From an uncultured Kiritimatiellota bacterium (GTDB lineage Bacteria; Verrucomicrobiota; Kiritimatiellia; RFP12; UBA1067): a DNA stretch of 64,000 nucleotides. Shown here in pieces: positions 33,974 through 43,346 of the stretch; within the stretch, counting starts at the first letter, position 1; each line of letters starts with the position of its first letter. Position numbers and translations under genes: made by a program. The stretch spans positions 62,001-126,000 of the forward strand of contig CAKTYZ010000008.1 in assembly GCA_934635225.1 (NCBI GenBank), read 5' to 3'. The notes below the pieces were generated by a model. That model did no database searches and was not told the DNA's origin. It saw nothing but the letters and a program-made list of their open reading frames with translations.

Positions 33974-34926
33974 AGAGGCCGATTCCATACGTAAACGAAG
34001 AAGTCGTCACGCGCGACTTCAAATATTACATCTTCGATTGGGACGACAACATACTCCACATGCCCACGAAGATTCGGATGGAGCATCTGGAGGAGAATGA
34101 CACATGGAAGCCGGTCGAGGTCTCGACCGCGACCTTTGCGCTCGTTCGAGCCGATGTTGAACATTATCGTGCGCCAGGCGGAGACTGGGCGGAGGCGTTT
34201 CGGAACTTTGAAGATCCGCCGATGGAAAATGGCAGTTCTGAGGGCCCGACCAACCGCTTTCTTGAAGATACGATTGCCGCACTGGAACGAATCGAACATG
34301 GCGCCAAGCCTGGACCGAGCTACAATGCGCTTCGCAAGACACTTCGCGAAGGTCGTCTTTTCGCGATTGTGACGGCGCGCGGGCATTCGCCCGCGACGCT
34401 CGAAAAGGCGGTTCGGATCTTTATCCGTTATGCCTTGACCGAGGAGGACCGCGCCGAAATGATGTCCAATTTGCGAGGGTATCGTCGTTGGATTGACGGT
34501 GTTGGCGACGGTGAGTTCGGCACGGATGCCGAGGAACTGGACTATTATCTCAGCATGTGCCGTTATTCGGCCGTTACATACAAGGGGTTCAAGGCTCGGA
34601 TGGCAAGTGACCCGATTTATCGCGAGAAACTGGCCGTTGCCTCCACCATGGCGCGTCCTGAACTGGCGAAGGAATTTGCGATTCGTGACTTCGTTGAGCA
34701 TGTTTTCCATATGCTTCGGCGTTCGGGACGCTTGGATCGTTCCGTTTCGATCGGCTTCTCGGATGATGACGTTGGGAACGTGAAGACGGTCTCAAGCTTT
34801 ATTCGTCGTGAACTCTCGAAGCGCTTCGATGGAATCAAGTTCGTCGTCTACGATACGTCGGACCGGACGCTCTCGAAAGGGCGGAAGGTCTGTGTTTCAG
34901 GTCAGCTCAATTTGCCGGGGTTCTGA
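33970..34926 (+). CDS. HAD-like protein of unknown function
   Basis: 318 aa, GTG start in a GTGA overlap. IFDWDDNILHMPT matches HAD motif I (DxDxN variant) and IVTARGHSP matches motif II; GFSDDDVGNVKTV may be motif IV. No signal peptide. A large insert (~50-125) distinguishes it from small-molecule phosphatases. It lies between two secreted phosphoesterase/nuclease genes in one operon; substrate unknown. Confidence 0.7.
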   Translation: MKRPIPYVNEEVVTRDFKYYIFDWDDNILHMPTKIRMEHLEENDTWKPVEVSTATFALVRADVEHYRAPGGDWAEAFRNFEDPPMENGSSEGPTNRFLEDTIAALERIEHGAKPGPSYNALRKTLREGRLFAIVTARGHSPATLEKAVRIFIRYALTEEDRAEMMSNLRGYRRWIDGVGDGEFGTDAEELDYYLSMCRYSAVTYKGFKARMASDPIYREKLAVASTMARPELAKEFAIRDFVEHVFHMLRRSGRLDRSVSIGFSDDDVGNVKTVSSFIRRELSKRFDGIKFVVYDTSDRTLSKGRKVCVSGQLNLPGF

Positions 34927-34929
34927 TTG

Positions 34930-35814
34930 ATGCATTCGCTTGCCGTCATTCTGGCCGCGCTCGTCGTGGGAACTTGGAACGGGAACTGGTTCCCTTCTGG
35001 GCGAGCTGAGCATCGGGCGCATCCTGATGTTGAAGAGGCGACGATTGCGGCGGTTGCGCGGATGTTTGCACGAGATTTGCGGGCGGTCGATCCGTGTGGC
35101 ACGAATGACCTCGTCCTCTGTCTGAACGAGATTCGCGGACTGCGGGATGCCACGAATCTCGTTGCACGCATTGGGCGCACGAATCTCGTTGTTGCGTCTG
35201 TTTCGGGGTATCGACGCCGAGACCGCTTTGATCAGCAGCAGGATGTCATAGCGACAACCTTGCCGATCATCGAGGCGGGCTGGCGAAAATGGATGCCGGT
35301 AGGTAAGTTCACGCCGCCGCGCGGCTATGCCGTTGCCGCGCTTCAACTGGATGTCTCGACGACGGTGGCGGTTTACGCGGTCCACCTCAAATCGAATTAT
35401 GGCACGACGACGCCCCAGATCGCGCTGGCGAATCGGATGAAGCGCATGAACGCCGTCAAGGAACTTCTCTCTCATGAGAATGCGTCGGGGAAGGGGCGTC
35501 CGGTTTTGATTGCCGGTGACATGAATGCGGACAAGTGGCGTAAGGAATTCGCGGAAGAGAAGATATTTGACCTTTTTGACGCGGCGGGATTCTTGAATCA
35601 TGTGGCTCTTCTGTCGCCTGCTTCGCGCGGAACGCATCCGACACGGCGGTATGGGAACAGCGCACTTGACTACATCTTCTCGCGTGACCTTGAGGCTCTG
35701 GAGTTTCCGAGAATCTTTCCGAGCGAAGAACTCTCCGATCATAGTGCGCTTTTCGTGACTTTTCGGAGCGACGCGAAGAAGACGCGTTGCTCCGGTCGTC
35801 GCACGACTAAATGA
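34930..35814 (+). CDS. Secreted endonuclease/exonuclease/phosphatase-family protein
   Basis: 294 aa with a short signal-like N-terminus (MHSLAVILAALVVG) running straight into the EEP strand GTWNGNWFPSG. Catalytic elements: NEIRG (metal-binding Glu), VHLKSNYG, AGDMNADKW and SDHSALFVTF. ATG 34930 is chosen over TTG 34927. The 3' end overlaps the convergent kinase gene by 8 bp. It could be an extracellular DNase or phosphodiesterase. Confidence 0.82.
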   Translation: MHSLAVILAALVVGTWNGNWFPSGRAEHRAHPDVEEATIAAVARMFARDLRAVDPCGTNDLVLCLNEIRGLRDATNLVARIGRTNLVVASVSGYRRRDRFDQQQDVIATTLPIIEAGWRKWMPVGKFTPPRGYAVAALQLDVSTTVAVYAVHLKSNYGTTTPQIALANRMKRMNAVKELLSHENASGKGRPVLIAGDMNADKWRKEFAEEKIFDLFDAAGFLNHVALLSPASRGTHPTRRYGNSALDYIFSRDLEALEFPRIFPSEELSDHSALFVTFRSDAKKTRCSGRRTTK

Positions 35815-36745
35815 GCTTGATGGATGAGTTTGCGTTGGTTGTGTCGCGTGGCTTGAAGACGACTCCCGACTCGATATCGCGGCACATCTGAAAGACGCCC
35901 TGCCAAGAAGCGATGCGGTAGTCGCGGTTCTTGACGAGCATCAGTTCCAGCATCCGACAGAAGCCGTCCGAGAGTTCGGGTCTATAGGCGCGTGGATCTC
36001 GCGCCTGTGTGCTTTCGTCGCAGTGCGCGCGCATCGCGTCGTCCGTGTCCCGCCCCGGAAAGAGGACGCGTCCCGTGGCGAGGTGGTAGAGCGTCGCGCC
36101 GAGCGAGTAGATGTCGGCGCGGCAATCGGGTTCGACATCGCCGTAGACTTGTTCGGGGGAGATGTAGGCCGGCGTGCCAAGGACATGGTCGGGGGCTTTT
36201 TGCGGGCCTTCGCGGAATTCAAAGCGATGCGAAATCCCGAGGTCCGTGATCTTGATGACCCCATCTGTGTTGATCATGATGTTTTCTGGCTTCACGTCGC
36301 AGTGAACGAGGCCATGGTCGTTCCAGGCATAGTCGAGCGCGGCCGCGACGGATTCGCAGATGAGAAGGCAATCGGATTCGCGCACATGCTGTTTGCGCTT
36401 GAGAAGGTCAGCGAACGTGTAGCCGTCCACATACTCCATAATGTAATACCAATTGCCGTTTCCGTTGTCAAAGTCATAGGCTTGGACGATGCCCGGATGC
36501 TTGAGTTCTTCCAGTATGCGCTCTTCGGCGCGGAACAGGCGCACCTCCGCGCCATCGCTGGCAAACTCGTGGTTAAGGATCTTGACGGCGACAACGCGTT
36601 GATTGGCGATGTCCCAGGCTTTCCAGACGGTTGCCATGCCGCCGTCGCCGATCTTCTCGATAAGCTTGAGGTTCGGAATCTTCAGGATTCGACTGCGAAT
36701 CGTAAGCTGTTGCGTAGAAAGGTTCTCGTAGTAGGCATTGCTCAT
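35807..36745 (-). CDS. Hanks-type serine/threonine protein kinase
   Basis: 312 aa, kinase domain only, no transmembrane or sensor domain. Gly loop IGDGGMATVWKA, Lys in VAVKIL, catalytic loop HCDVKPENIM (the usual HRD Arg is Cys) and ITDLGISHR (DLG for DFG); the activation segment ends GTPAYISPEQ. Loss of the HRD arginine suggests activity without activation-loop phosphorylation (inference). ATGA overlap with the response regulator upstream links it to a two-component pathway. Confidence 0.88.
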   Translation of the reverse strand: MSNAYYENLSTQQLTIRSRILKIPNLKLIEKIGDGGMATVWKAWDIANQRVVAVKILNHEFASDGAEVRLFRAEERILEELKHPGIVQAYDFDNGNGNWYYIMEYVDGYTFADLLKRKQHVRESDCLLICESVAAALDYAWNDHGLVHCDVKPENIMINTDGVIKITDLGISHRFEFREGPQKAPDHVLGTPAYISPEQVYGDVEPDCRADIYSLGATLYHLATGRVLFPGRDTDDAMRAHCDESTQARDPRAYRPELSDGFCRMLELMLVKNRDYRIASWQGVFQMCRDIESGVVFKPRDTTNANSSIKLI

Positions 36746-38169
36746 GTCTTTTCAATTCTCCATTCGTTGAGCTTGCGGTGGAGCGTACGACGGGAGATGC
36801 CAAGGAGTTCGGCCGCTTTCGTCTTGTTGTTGCGGCATTTCTCCAAGGCTTCAAGGATTTGCGTCTTCTCCGTCTCGGCAAGGGTCTGGGGTAGCAGGAC
36901 CAAGGTAGGAGCGGCCATGTCGTGAACTCTTTCGCCGTGCACGTTCCCCGTTCCCTTTTCTTGGTCGGATCCGTCTTTCGGTTCGTCCATTCCCGTCGGC
37001 AACACCTCGTCCGGCAAGTCGCGGACCGTGAGTTGAGATCCCGAGGCCAGAACGACCATCTTTTCGACGACATTGCGGAGCTGGCGCACATTCCCCGGCC
37101 ACGAATAGGCTTTAAGGACTTTCAGGGCCGTCGGCTCGATTCCCGTCACGCGTCCGTCATTCGCGACAGAGAACTCCCGGAGGAAGCGCGTGACGAGAAG
37201 GGGGATGTCTTCCGGGTGGTCCTTCAAGGCCGGTGTGCGCACATCGATGACGTTTAGCCGATAATAGAGGTCTTCGCGAAATGTGCCGTCAGAGACCATC
37301 TTGGCGAGGTTTCTGTTGGTTGCGGCAATGAGACGGAAGTTGACGGGCTTTTCAGTCGCGCCGCCGAGACGACGGACAGTCTTCGTCTCGATTGTTCGTA
37401 GCAGTGCGATTTGCGTCGGCAGGTCGATCTCCCCGATCTCGTCCAGAAAGAGCGTGCCGCCATCGGCTTGCTCGATGCAGCCTTTCTTGCCATCCTTCAG
37501 GCCGCCCGTGAAGGTGCCTGGCTCATATCCGAAAAGTTCCGACTTGAGAAGGTCACCCGAGAACGCCGCGCATTCAACGGCGACAAACGGGCCTTTGGCG
37601 CGTTTTGAGAGCTTGTGGATGGCCTGTGCCGCAAGTTCCTTGCCCGATCCGCTCGGTCCTTCGATGAGGATTGTCGCGTCGGATGGGGCGACTTTGCGAA
37701 TCAGCGTGTAGACGCGTTGCATGGCGGGCGACTTGCCCGTGAAGTTCTCAAGTTCAGATCCGAGTTGGCCTTTGAGCTGTTCGACTTCTCTGCCGAGATT
37801 GGACGTGCGGATGGCCTTTTTGACATGCAGTTCAAACGCCGTCATGTCCGTAATCGGCTTCTGGAAGAAGTCATCCGCTCCGTCTTTCATCGCTTCAACG
37901 GCGAGATCGACCGAGCCGTAGGCCGTGAGGAGAATGACGGAAAGCGCGGGGTTGGCCTTTTTCGCCTTGTGGAGAAGTTCCATGCCGCTTTCTCCCGGCA
38001 TCTTCACGTCGGAAATCATCACCGCGAGGTCTGGATTTTCATTGATGACTTTCATCGCCTCGGTTGCATCCGGTGCCGTGAGACACGTGTAGACGGGCGA
38101 AAACCACTTCGCCAACATGTCGCGCAAGGGCTTTTCGTCGTCAACAATGAGAATCTTCGGTTTGCTCAT
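36742..38169 (-). CDS. NtrC-family sigma-54-dependent response regulator
   Basis: 475 aa. Receiver with phospho-acceptor Asp54 (MISDVKMPG) and Lys in FFQKPI; AAA+ domain with Walker A EGPSGSGKE and Walker B GGTLFLDEIGE; Fis-type HTH at the C-terminus (NKTKAAELLGISRRTLHRKL). The sigma-54 contact loop reads GTFTGG instead of GAFTGA, an unusual variant that keeps the key F and T. Its start is adjacent to the end of the histidine kinase gene, its probable partner. Target promoters are not evident in this window. Confidence 0.92.
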   Translation of the reverse strand: MSKPKILIVDDEKPLRDMLAKWFSPVYTCLTAPDATEAMKVINENPDLAVMISDVKMPGESGMELLHKAKKANPALSVILLTAYGSVDLAVEAMKDGADDFFQKPITDMTAFELHVKKAIRTSNLGREVEQLKGQLGSELENFTGKSPAMQRVYTLIRKVAPSDATILIEGPSGSGKELAAQAIHKLSKRAKGPFVAVECAAFSGDLLKSELFGYEPGTFTGGLKDGKKGCIEQADGGTLFLDEIGEIDLPTQIALLRTIETKTVRRLGGATEKPVNFRLIAATNRNLAKMVSDGTFREDLYYRLNVIDVRTPALKDHPEDIPLLVTRFLREFSVANDGRVTGIEPTALKVLKAYSWPGNVRQLRNVVEKMVVLASGSQLTVRDLPDEVLPTGMDEPKDGSDQEKGTGNVHGERVHDMAAPTLVLLPQTLAETEKTQILEALEKCRNNKTKAAELLGISRRTLHRKLNEWRIEKT

Positions 38170-39225
38170 TTAGCCTAACTCCCGGATGCGTTTTTCGATT
38201 CGAGGCAGACGGACGGTAAAGGTCGTGCCTTCGCCGACGATCGATTCCGCGTCAATGGTGCCGCCGTGGTCACGCACGATGCGTTTGGAAATCATAAGCC
38301 CAAGCCCCGTTCCCTTTTCCTTTGTCGTGCGATATGGCTCGAAGAGATGGGTCAGTTGCGCTGTCGTCATGCCAAGCCCTGTGTCCCGAAACAAGATGGC
38401 GACAGTCTCGTCGTCTGCCTTGATTGTGATGGTGATCGAACCTCCGTCGCGCATGGCTTCCAATGCGTTCTTGAGGAGATTGAAGAAGACTTGCTCGATT
38501 TGGCTGGTGTCGAGCGCGACGGCTGGGAGGGCGGCAGGCACATTGAGCGTAACGTGGATATTGCGTTCGACAAACTGTTCGCGCAAGGTGTCGAGGCAGC
38601 GCTTGAGAGGTCCGACGGGCGATCCCGGTCTCAGATTCGGGCGATGCGGACGAAGTGCCGCGAGGAAGTCACGGATGATGCCGTCCAGCCGTTTGACCTG
38701 TTGCATGCAGGTCTGAATCGTCTCCTTGTCCGTAGGGTCGCGTTCGATGAGCTGAAGGGAGAGCGAAATCGCGTTCAGCGGATTTCCGATTTCATGTGCG
38801 ACGCCGGCCGCGAGGTCCTGTACGGCCTTGGTTGCGCCCGTGCGCAACTCCTCTTCGGTTCGCGCTTTTTCGGCTGTGATGTCGCGGATGTAGACGACTG
38901 TACCGACCTGCATCGGGATTGTCTGCAGTTCAAGCACGCGCCGTTCGGGGTAGGAGATGGCGACCTCCCGCTTTGCATCTACGCCGAGCGGAATGCCCAT
39001 CGTCTTCAGCGTCTCGGCAGGATCTGCGCCGAGAAGAGTCTCGGACGCAGGGTTGAAGCGTGTCACGGCCCCGTTTTCGTCAAGGACGACGATGCCGCGG
39101 TCGATGGCGTCAAGAAGCCGGTCTGCGGACTCAAGTTCCTGCGACATGAGCAGATATTGCTCCCGCAGATGCCCCGCATCGAGTTTCCCAATGTGCCGTC
39201 GCACGCCTCTGAAAAAGTCTTTCAT
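38170..39225 (-). CDS. PAS-domain sensor histidine kinase
   Basis: 351 aa, soluble: no membrane segment. A PAS domain (~35-125, IDRGIVVLDENGAVTRFNPASE) leads to the dimerisation/phospho-acceptor box LAAGVAHEIGNPLNAI and an ATPase domain with NLLKNALEAM, RDTGLGM and GTGLGLMI. It resembles NtrB-type kinases and is followed immediately by an NtrC-like regulator. Overlaps paaK by 4 bp. Confidence 0.92.
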   Translation of the reverse strand: MKDFFRGVRRHIGKLDAGHLREQYLLMSQELESADRLLDAIDRGIVVLDENGAVTRFNPASETLLGADPAETLKTMGIPLGVDAKREVAISYPERRVLELQTIPMQVGTVVYIRDITAEKARTEEELRTGATKAVQDLAAGVAHEIGNPLNAISLSLQLIERDPTDKETIQTCMQQVKRLDGIIRDFLAALRPHRPNLRPGSPVGPLKRCLDTLREQFVERNIHVTLNVPAALPAVALDTSQIEQVFFNLLKNALEAMRDGGSITITIKADDETVAILFRDTGLGMTTAQLTHLFEPYRTTKEKGTGLGLMISKRIVRDHGGTIDAESIVGEGTTFTVRLPRIEKRIRELG

Positions 39226-40535
39226 GGCGTTCCCTGTTTCTTCCGTCGGTCGATCACGCGCTTGATCTTGCCTTCCGAGCGTGGCAAGGAGCCGGGTTCG
39301 ACGAGTGTGATCTTTGGAGAAAGCCCGATGATCTGCTTGACGGCGTTGAAGACTTTCTTGCGCAGGGCCTCCAGAGTGCGGATGTTGTCCGAAAATGCCT
39401 CGGGTTTCAGCTCAACCTTGAGTTCGAAGAGGTCCATCGTGTCGGTCGAATCAAGCTCAATCAGGTAATGCGGAGCGACTTCCGGAACCTTCATGAGACT
39501 CGCCTCGATCTGGCTCGGAAAGACATTGACGCCGTGTATGATGAGCATGTCGTCCGAACGCGCATGGACGCGGTCCATGACGCGCATCGTGCGTCCGCAC
39601 TTGCAGGAATCGACTTGCAACCGCGAAAGGTCACGCGTGCGATATCGCACCATCGGCGTGCCGACGCGGTCCAGCGTCGTAAAGACGAGTTCGCCCTCTT
39701 CGCCGTCCGGCAGGACTTCGAGCGTGTCAGGGTCGATGATTTCAGGATAGAAATGGTCTTCCCAGACATGGAGACCGTGGCTGTATTCGCAGTTGCCCGC
39801 GACGCCGGGACCTGCTATCTCGGTCAGCCCGTAGATGTCGTGCGCGGTGATGCCCGAAATCTCCTCGATGCGCTTCCGAATCTCGTTTGTCCATGGTTCG
39901 GCACCGAACACGCCATGCTTGAGCTTCGTGTCGCGGCGGAAGTCGATGCCAAGTTTCTCGGCGACGGTCGCGAGGTGCAGAAAATAGCTCGGCGTGCAGC
40001 AGATTGCCGTGACGCCGAGGTCTTTCATGAGCATGAGCTGCTTCTCCGTGTTGCCTGCGCTCGTCGGGAGGACGGCGCAACCAAGCTCCTCCGCGCCGTA
40101 GTGCGCGCCGAGACCTCCTGTGAAAAGTCCGTAGCCGTAGGAAACCTGCACGATGTCGTCTGCCGTAAGGCCGTACATCGCCAGGCATCGTGCAACGCCG
40201 TTTGTCCAGATCTTTACGTCGTTTTTCGTCTGTGGAATGCAGATAGGCTTGCCAGTCGTGCCTGATGAGCAGTGGAAACGGTTGATGTCGTGCATCGGCG
40301 CGGCCGTGAGCCCATATGGATATTCATCACGGAGGTCCGTCTTCTTCATGAACGGGAACTTGCCGAGATCGGCAAGCGTTACAAGATCTCTTGGCTTGAC
40401 GCCTTTCTCGTCGCAACGGCGTCGAAAAAGCGGTACGCGTTCGTATTCATAGGGAATGAGTTTCTGAAGCTTGGCGAGTTGGAGGGCGCGAAGTTCCGCG
40501 CGAGGCATGTAATCGGGCTTTGAGATTGGATTCAT
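39222..40535 (-). CDS. paaK: Phenylacetate-CoA ligase
   Basis: 437 aa, full length. The adenylate-forming signature FHCSSGTTGKPICIP and the later YGLTEIAGPGV, VFTTLDRVGTPMVRYRTRDLS and the C-terminal RSEGKIKRVIDRR are diagnostic. It activates phenylacetate or another aryl acid with CoA and ATP; in gut anaerobes such enzymes often act on indole- or phenylacetate. No paa catabolic genes are present. It lies between hisC and the sensor kinase in one operon, so the regulator may respond to an aromatic acid (inference). Confidence 0.9.
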   Translation of the reverse strand: MNPISKPDYMPRAELRALQLAKLQKLIPYEYERVPLFRRRCDEKGVKPRDLVTLADLGKFPFMKKTDLRDEYPYGLTAAPMHDINRFHCSSGTTGKPICIPQTKNDVKIWTNGVARCLAMYGLTADDIVQVSYGYGLFTGGLGAHYGAEELGCAVLPTSAGNTEKQLMLMKDLGVTAICCTPSYFLHLATVAEKLGIDFRRDTKLKHGVFGAEPWTNEIRKRIEEISGITAHDIYGLTEIAGPGVAGNCEYSHGLHVWEDHFYPEIIDPDTLEVLPDGEEGELVFTTLDRVGTPMVRYRTRDLSRLQVDSCKCGRTMRVMDRVHARSDDMLIIHGVNVFPSQIEASLMKVPEVAPHYLIELDSTDTMDLFELKVELKPEAFSDNIRTLEALRKKVFNAVKQIIGLSPKITLVEPGSLPRSEGKIKRVIDRRKKQGTP

Positions 40536-40546
40536 GGTGGTTTGGG

Positions 40547-41569
40547 TTAGATCTTTGCGAGAAGTTTCCTCATCTCCGCGTCAGTTCCAATGGTGATGCG
40601 CAGACGGTCTCCCGTCTTTGGACCTTTGAAGTATCGCACAAAGATGTTCTTCTTCTTGAGCGCGGCAAAAAGACGAGCGGCCCTCAGCGGATGCGGCGGC
40701 TTGGCAAAGACGAAGTTCGATTCGGACGGCAGGATGTCCCAACCGCGCGTGACAAGTTCGTCCGTGAACCAAGTGCGCGTCCTGATGACCTTCTTGACGT
40801 TTTCCTTCATCCATGTCTGGTCGGTTACCGCGGCAAGGGCAACGGCTTGCGCAATGGCATCGACATTGTAGGAGTCCTTGATTTTGTAGAGCGCGTCGAT
40901 GAGCGGTTTCGGGCCGACGCAATATCCGACTCGCAGGCCGGCTAGCGAATAGCTCTTTGAGAATGTGCGCATGACGAGGACGTTCCGATTGCGTCGGGCG
41001 GTCGCGAGGGCCATGCAGTTGCCGTGCGCGAAGTCAGCGTACGCCTCGTCCACAAGAACGACACCTTTGAACTTTCGCGCAAACGCCGCGATGCTCGTCG
41101 GTTCGCGGAATTCGCCCGTTGGGGCGTTGGGGTTCGTGAGGAGAAAAAGCGAAACGCCAGACGGCGGCAAAGCCGACAGGTCGTTTCCTTCAAGGGGCTC
41201 CCAAGGGACGTTTCGGATGGAGGCAAGCGTCTTGTAGAGCGAGTAAGACGGGTCGAGCGAACCGATTGACTCGCCGTCCTCGACAAAGGCGCGTGCGGCC
41301 AGCGACAGGATCTCGTCGGACCCATTGCCGACGAAGACGCGGTCGGGCGTCGTGCCGTTGAGCTTCGCGAGCGCTTTGCGAAGTGCGAAGAAAACGGGGT
41401 CGGGGTAGCGCCGCAGACGATCAAGGTCAAAGGACGCAAGAACCTTCGTGCACGCCGGAGAGGGCGGGTAAGGGTTCTCGTTCGTGTTGAGCTTGACGAC
41501 AGTGCGTGTCTTCGGCTGTTCGCCAGGGGTATACGCCTCAAGCCGGCGGACGTGTTGAGCAATCATCAT
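40547..41569 (-). CDS. hisC: Histidinol-phosphate aminotransferase (HisC-like)
   Basis: 340 aa class I/II PLP enzyme. NTNENPYPPSP at the N-terminus, FVGNGSDEIL, LTNPNAPTGEF, VDEAYADFA and the PLP lysine in FSKSYSLAGLRVGY are all typical. No other his gene is nearby; neighbour paaK makes transamination of aromatic amino acids (Phe/Tyr) an alternative role. ATG 41569 or 41566 could be the start. Confidence 0.85.
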   Translation of the reverse strand: MMIAQHVRRLEAYTPGEQPKTRTVVKLNTNENPYPPSPACTKVLASFDLDRLRRYPDPVFFALRKALAKLNGTTPDRVFVGNGSDEILSLAARAFVEDGESIGSLDPSYSLYKTLASIRNVPWEPLEGNDLSALPPSGVSLFLLTNPNAPTGEFREPTSIAAFARKFKGVVLVDEAYADFAHGNCMALATARRNRNVLVMRTFSKSYSLAGLRVGYCVGPKPLIDALYKIKDSYNVDAIAQAVALAAVTDQTWMKENVKKVIRTRTWFTDELVTRGWDILPSESNFVFAKPPHPLRAARLFAALKKKNIFVRYFKGPKTGDRLRITIGTDAEMRKLLAKI

Positions 41570-41592
41570 ATCATCTGTATTTTTGGTGTTGT

Positions 41593-41621
41593 ATTATAGC
41601 CTTTTTCCTGTGTGTGCGCAA
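41593..41621 (-). promoter_or_regulatory. Promoter TTGCGC-17-TATAAT for the hisC operon
   Basis: On the minus strand TTGCGC (41616-41621), a 17-bp spacer and TATAAT (41593-41598), 24 bp before the ATG at 41569. One of the few promoters here with a recognisable -35. Confidence 0.6.
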
Positions 41622-41696
41622 GGCGGTGAAGGACAGGGATGGCCCTTGCCGAAGGATCTCATGGCGGGGGCTGTGTCGGTGCCGCGCCTTTTTTGG

Positions 41697-41702
41697 TATA
41701 AT
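41697..41702 (+). promoter_or_regulatory. Extended -10 promoter (TTTGGTATAATATGCG)
   Basis: TATAAT within the recurrent context, 37 bp before the ATG at 41739 and divergent from the hisC promoter. Confidence 0.6.
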
Positions 41703-41738
41703 ATGCGTCAGACTGATGCAAGTCGAACAAAGGTTAAC

Positions 41739-43346
41739 ATGATGAGATTCGAGATTCCCGAAGACCTGAAGAGCTGGTACGCGATTTCCTGCCCTGTCAA
41801 GGGACTGCGGTTCGATGGACGTACGCTTGAACTTCTGGACACGAACGGCGACGGACGTGTGCGGACGGACGAAGTGAAAGGTGCGCTCGCGTTCTTGTCA
41901 GAGAAGGGTGTGTCGGTCTCTGAACTTTTCGGTGACCACGCGGCAGATGAGGTAGCTCTCGCGGCGAATCTCGCGAAGCAGGCTGACCTCGCGAAGCTTG
42001 AACCGACGGCGGATGAGAAGAAAGCGTTTGCCGACTGGGACGCGAAGGGGCTTGATCCGACGGTCGCCGTTTGCGGGGCGGATACGTCTGCTGCCGAAGC
42101 CGCGCTTACGGCGGTTGAGCCGGTTGTTGACGCGTTCTTCACTCCGCCGGACGATCTCCCTCTTGTGACAGAGGAGCCGGACAGTGTTCTGCCGCTGCAT
42201 GACCACTTGAACCCGAAGCACCAAGAGGCAATTCTTGCTTTGGCGACGAAGTGCGTTCGACCGGTTTTGGGAGAGAAGTCCGAGTTGACGCGTCTGGACT
42301 GGAAGTCCGTGAAAGCGGCGTTTGCGCCTTATCGCGCGTGGCTTGCCGCGAAACCGACTGTTCACGCCGGGATGAAGGCGAAACTTGTCGAGGAAGAACG
42401 TCTTCTGCGCTACAAGATCCATTTAGGCGAGTTCATTCAAAACTATGTGACGATGGACCGTCTCTACGATGAGACGTCGTCAGCGATTTTCCAGACGGGC
42501 ACGCTGCGCCTCGACGGGAAGGAACTGGACCTCTGTTTTCATGTCGAGAACGAAACAGCGCACGCGGCGCTTTCGGGCAGGTCGGATTGCTGCGTGCTTT
42601 ACCTGAAGTTGAAGAGGCCTCAGGATGGGACCGAGCGCGCCATCTGCGCGGTCGTGACGGCGGGGACGATTGGCGGGCTTTATGTCGGTCGTAATGGCGT
42701 GTTCTATGATCGTGACGGCGGCAACTGGGAGGCCGTCGTCTCCAAGGTCGTCGAGGCGCAGGTCTCGCTCTCGGAGGCGTTCTGGGCGCCTTGGCGAAAG
42801 TTAGGCGCAGGCATTGCCGAAGCCGTGAAGAAGTTCCTCTGTGACCGCCAGTCGAAATCGGTGGTGAAGGTGCAGAGGGGTGCGGCGTCGGCTGAAGCTG
42901 GCGGCGCGGCCTTGGCGAGTTCGGTTGCGGCGATAGGCATTGGCGTTGGCATGGTCGGTGCGGCGGTAGCGTCTCTTGCGACGGTCGTGCGTGGCATGGG
43001 GCCGTGGCAGATTCTGTTGGCGATTCTCGTGCTGGTCCTCATCGTGTCGTTGCCGAGCGTGGTCTTGACATGGTTCAAGTTGCGTCGTCGTGACATCGGG
43101 GCGGTCTTGAACGCTTCGGGCTGGGCGATCAACCGCCCGATCCGCTTCTCGATGAAGCATGCGCGCGGATTTACGAAATGTGCGCGTACGTCGGATGCGT
43201 TGTTGTACGCGTTCTTGGTCGCGATTGTCCTTGGACTCTTAGGGTGGACGGCTTGGCGACAGTTTGGCCTTTCTATTCACAAAACAAAAACCGGCGAGGC
43301 GATGACCGTGGCCGTCATCCCCGCCACAATGGAGGTACAGAAATGA
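41739..43346 (+). CDS. Membrane protein with N-terminal EF-hand-like motif, unknown function
   Basis: 535 aa. LLDTNGDGRVRTDEVKGAL at residues ~31-50 looks like a calcium-binding EF-hand. The middle ~350 residues are soluble and unrecognised. A glycine/alanine-rich hydrophobic stretch (~395-420), a strong membrane segment (~425-450) and another near the C-terminus (~490-510) suggest membrane anchoring. ATG 41739 fits the promoter and the AAAGG site; longer frames would start upstream of the promoter. ATGA overlap with the pseudopilin gene. Confidence 0.65.
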   Translation: MMRFEIPEDLKSWYAISCPVKGLRFDGRTLELLDTNGDGRVRTDEVKGALAFLSEKGVSVSELFGDHAADEVALAANLAKQADLAKLEPTADEKKAFADWDAKGLDPTVAVCGADTSAAEAALTAVEPVVDAFFTPPDDLPLVTEEPDSVLPLHDHLNPKHQEAILALATKCVRPVLGEKSELTRLDWKSVKAAFAPYRAWLAAKPTVHAGMKAKLVEEERLLRYKIHLGEFIQNYVTMDRLYDETSSAIFQTGTLRLDGKELDLCFHVENETAHAALSGRSDCCVLYLKLKRPQDGTERAICAVVTAGTIGGLYVGRNGVFYDRDGGNWEAVVSKVVEAQVSLSEAFWAPWRKLGAGIAEAVKKFLCDRQSKSVVKVQRGAASAEAGGAALASSVAAIGIGVGMVGAAVASLATVVRGMGPWQILLAILVLVLIVSLPSVVLTWFKLRRRDIGAVLNASGWAINRPIRFSMKHARGFTKCARTSDALLYAFLVAIVLGLLGWTAWRQFGLSIHKTKTGEAMTVAVIPATMEVQK

